NCBI RefSeq assembly: GCF_003030305.1
Contig: NZ_CP023676.1
Span: 806,001 to 870,000, forward strand
Source of the DNA: Cutibacterium acnes
GTDB taxonomy: Bacteria > Actinomycetota > Actinomycetes > Propionibacteriales > Propionibacteriaceae
DNA length: 64,000 bases
Direction: 5' to 3'
Positions 63,022-64,000 of the stretch are shown here, piece after piece. A program made the translations under genes and the position numbers. The stretch's first letter is position 1. Each line of letters opens with the position of its first letter. Below the pieces are notes generated by a model. It did not search any database. It was given only the letters and a program-made list of their open reading frames with translations, and was not told the origin of the DNA.

Positions 63022-64000
63022 TCAATGTTCGATAGAACCTGCATAGGAGAGAATGCTCAGAGTCGCGATTCCCACGCCTGCCGTGCCTGCCCAAGCCCAC
63101 GGTGCGGTGTAAGCCCAGGACAGCAGGTCATGGGGTCGCCTTCCCTCCGCGATGGATTCGGTTCGTCCAGCCTGCCATGAGGTCACCGATCGCCATGCAA
63201 TAACTATGGCCAGGGTGCCCCACAAACCGGTTTCCCATGCGACAACTTGTCGGAACATGTAGAGCCCCGACCACCCATGGAGTTTGCGCACCAAGCTTCG
63301 TTGCCGGTGCACAGTGCTGTACATTCCGGTGATGCTCACCGACGTTGCCACGACAGTGAGTAAGCTGGCGAGCGCGCCGAGGCTCGCGATCAGCAACTGT
63401 TGGCGTTGTTGGGAAGCTTTCTGGGCTGTGGATGCCCCTGCAGGTGAGATGCTGGCAACTGCCCTGGCAAGCGAGGGACTGGACGTGACACGTCGGGACT
63501 CGGAATTGGGATCGAGTAGGAGAATTCCACCGGTAGTCAACGCTGTCGTGAGGTCATCGCCTGACAATAGTCCTGAGGGGGACGCGGATCATCACGGGAT
63601 CGGTCATCGTTGCCGACAGACCCTGTTCGGGGGACTGCGGTCCGTAGGTGAAATAGTCGTGAGAGCCCTCTTGCCGCGACCACTTGATTGTTGCCTTGCC
63701 GGCCTTTGCTGGTGCGGAGAGTTGTTGGGCAATAGCATGGCGGATGCGGGGTTCCACTGAGGACAGTGATACAGGTACGGTTCCCGTGACGGTGGATACA
63801 TTTGGGGAGGAAGCGCATGCCGGTACCGGATGACGTTGGCAGTATTCGTCATTGATGATGAACAACTGAATCGGTGCAGGAAGACCAACGTCAACCGGAC
63901 TGAGGTTTGCGACGATGAGACGGTGGTGTTCGTCCACGTCGCTCAGCCATGCGCCGACTGCGTCAACCATACGCTTCTCGCTGGCGGCGTCGATGACAGC
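63022..64000 (-). pseudogene. Membrane component beside ABC ATPase, frameshifted and cut by window edge
   Basis: The C-terminal part has three hydrophobic helices (LLIASLGALASLLTVVATSV, WGTLAIVIAWRS, WAGTAGVGIATLSIL). The upstream extracytoplasmic part (63555 onward) is in another frame. Removing one C from the five-C run on the coding strand (63577-63581) joins MIRVP to SGLLSGDDLTTAL. This gives one continuous protein that extends past the right edge. The gene order permease-ATPase and the topology suggest a bacteriocin-associated/immunity ABC system, but I do not recognise it firmly. Confidence 0.6.

Noticed and set aside
1-64000. Insertion sequences, prophage or tRNA-associated integrase
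   Set aside because: No transposase, integrase or terminal inverted repeats were recognised; the only duplicated DNA noted is the ABC fragment at 62117.

Overview
The window looks like a chromosomal piece of a high-GC Gram-positive actinobacterium, most probably Cutibacterium (Propionibacterium) acnes or a very close relative. The grounds are the actinobacterial cell-division cluster without ftsA, a class F sortase, HtaA-type haem surface proteins, a PdtaR-type ANTAR regulator and MraZ boxes of the GTGGAG type. The species call is inference from gene content; no database search was possible.

Layout. (1) 1-1857, minus strand: glycine cleavage genes gcvT-gcvH-gcvP (gcvP runs off the left edge). 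(2) 1984-6915: a DUF3040 membrane protein, then a leftward moxR-DUF58-transglutaminase operon. (3) 7120-25673: the rightward dcw cluster mraZ-rsmH-ftsL-ftsI-murE-murF-mraY-murD-ftsW-murG-murC-ftsQ-ftsZ-pgeF-sepF-yggT-divIVA, mostly with 1-14 base overlaps, preceded by four 10-bp-phased MraZ boxes. (4) 25894-34507: DksA-like protein, lspA, rluD, pyk, a crcB pair, tRNA-Leu(CAA), pdtaR, a thioesterase and polA. (5) 34670-38369, minus: an FAD/Fe-S dehydrogenase and a class F sortase, each broken by a single-base frameshift. (6) 38694-49009: rpsA, then a haem operon behind a DtxR/IdeR-like box (LPXTG-anchored HtaA, hmuTUV, two CydDC-like ABC half-transporters), then coaE. (7) 49310-61607: a cobalamin riboswitch in front of a second HtaA-domain protein, facing a seven-gene leftward operon encoding a BtuFCD/FecBCD-type importer, a CobN/BchH-like large chelatase subunit, a lipoprotein, and ChlD- and ChlI-like chelatase subunits. 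(8) 61608-64000: a decayed zone with a copied fragment of the upstream ABC gene, an ABC ATPase with an amber stop and a frameshifted permease.

How they work together. Regions 2-4 are housekeeping: peptidoglycan precursor synthesis, septum formation, polar growth, lipoprotein processing, replication repair and central metabolism. Region 6 is a conventional iron-regulated haem-acquisition system. Region 7 is the most interesting part. A surface HtaA paralogue, whose two domains both lack the tyrosine and histidine expected for haem binding, is placed under cobalamin control next to a three-subunit chelatase and a dedicated importer. The simplest reading (inference) is a corrinoid or tetrapyrrole acquisition and metallation system parallel to the haem system.

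Limits: all family assignments rest on motif recognition by eye. Several frameshifts could be sequencing errors rather than real mutations.
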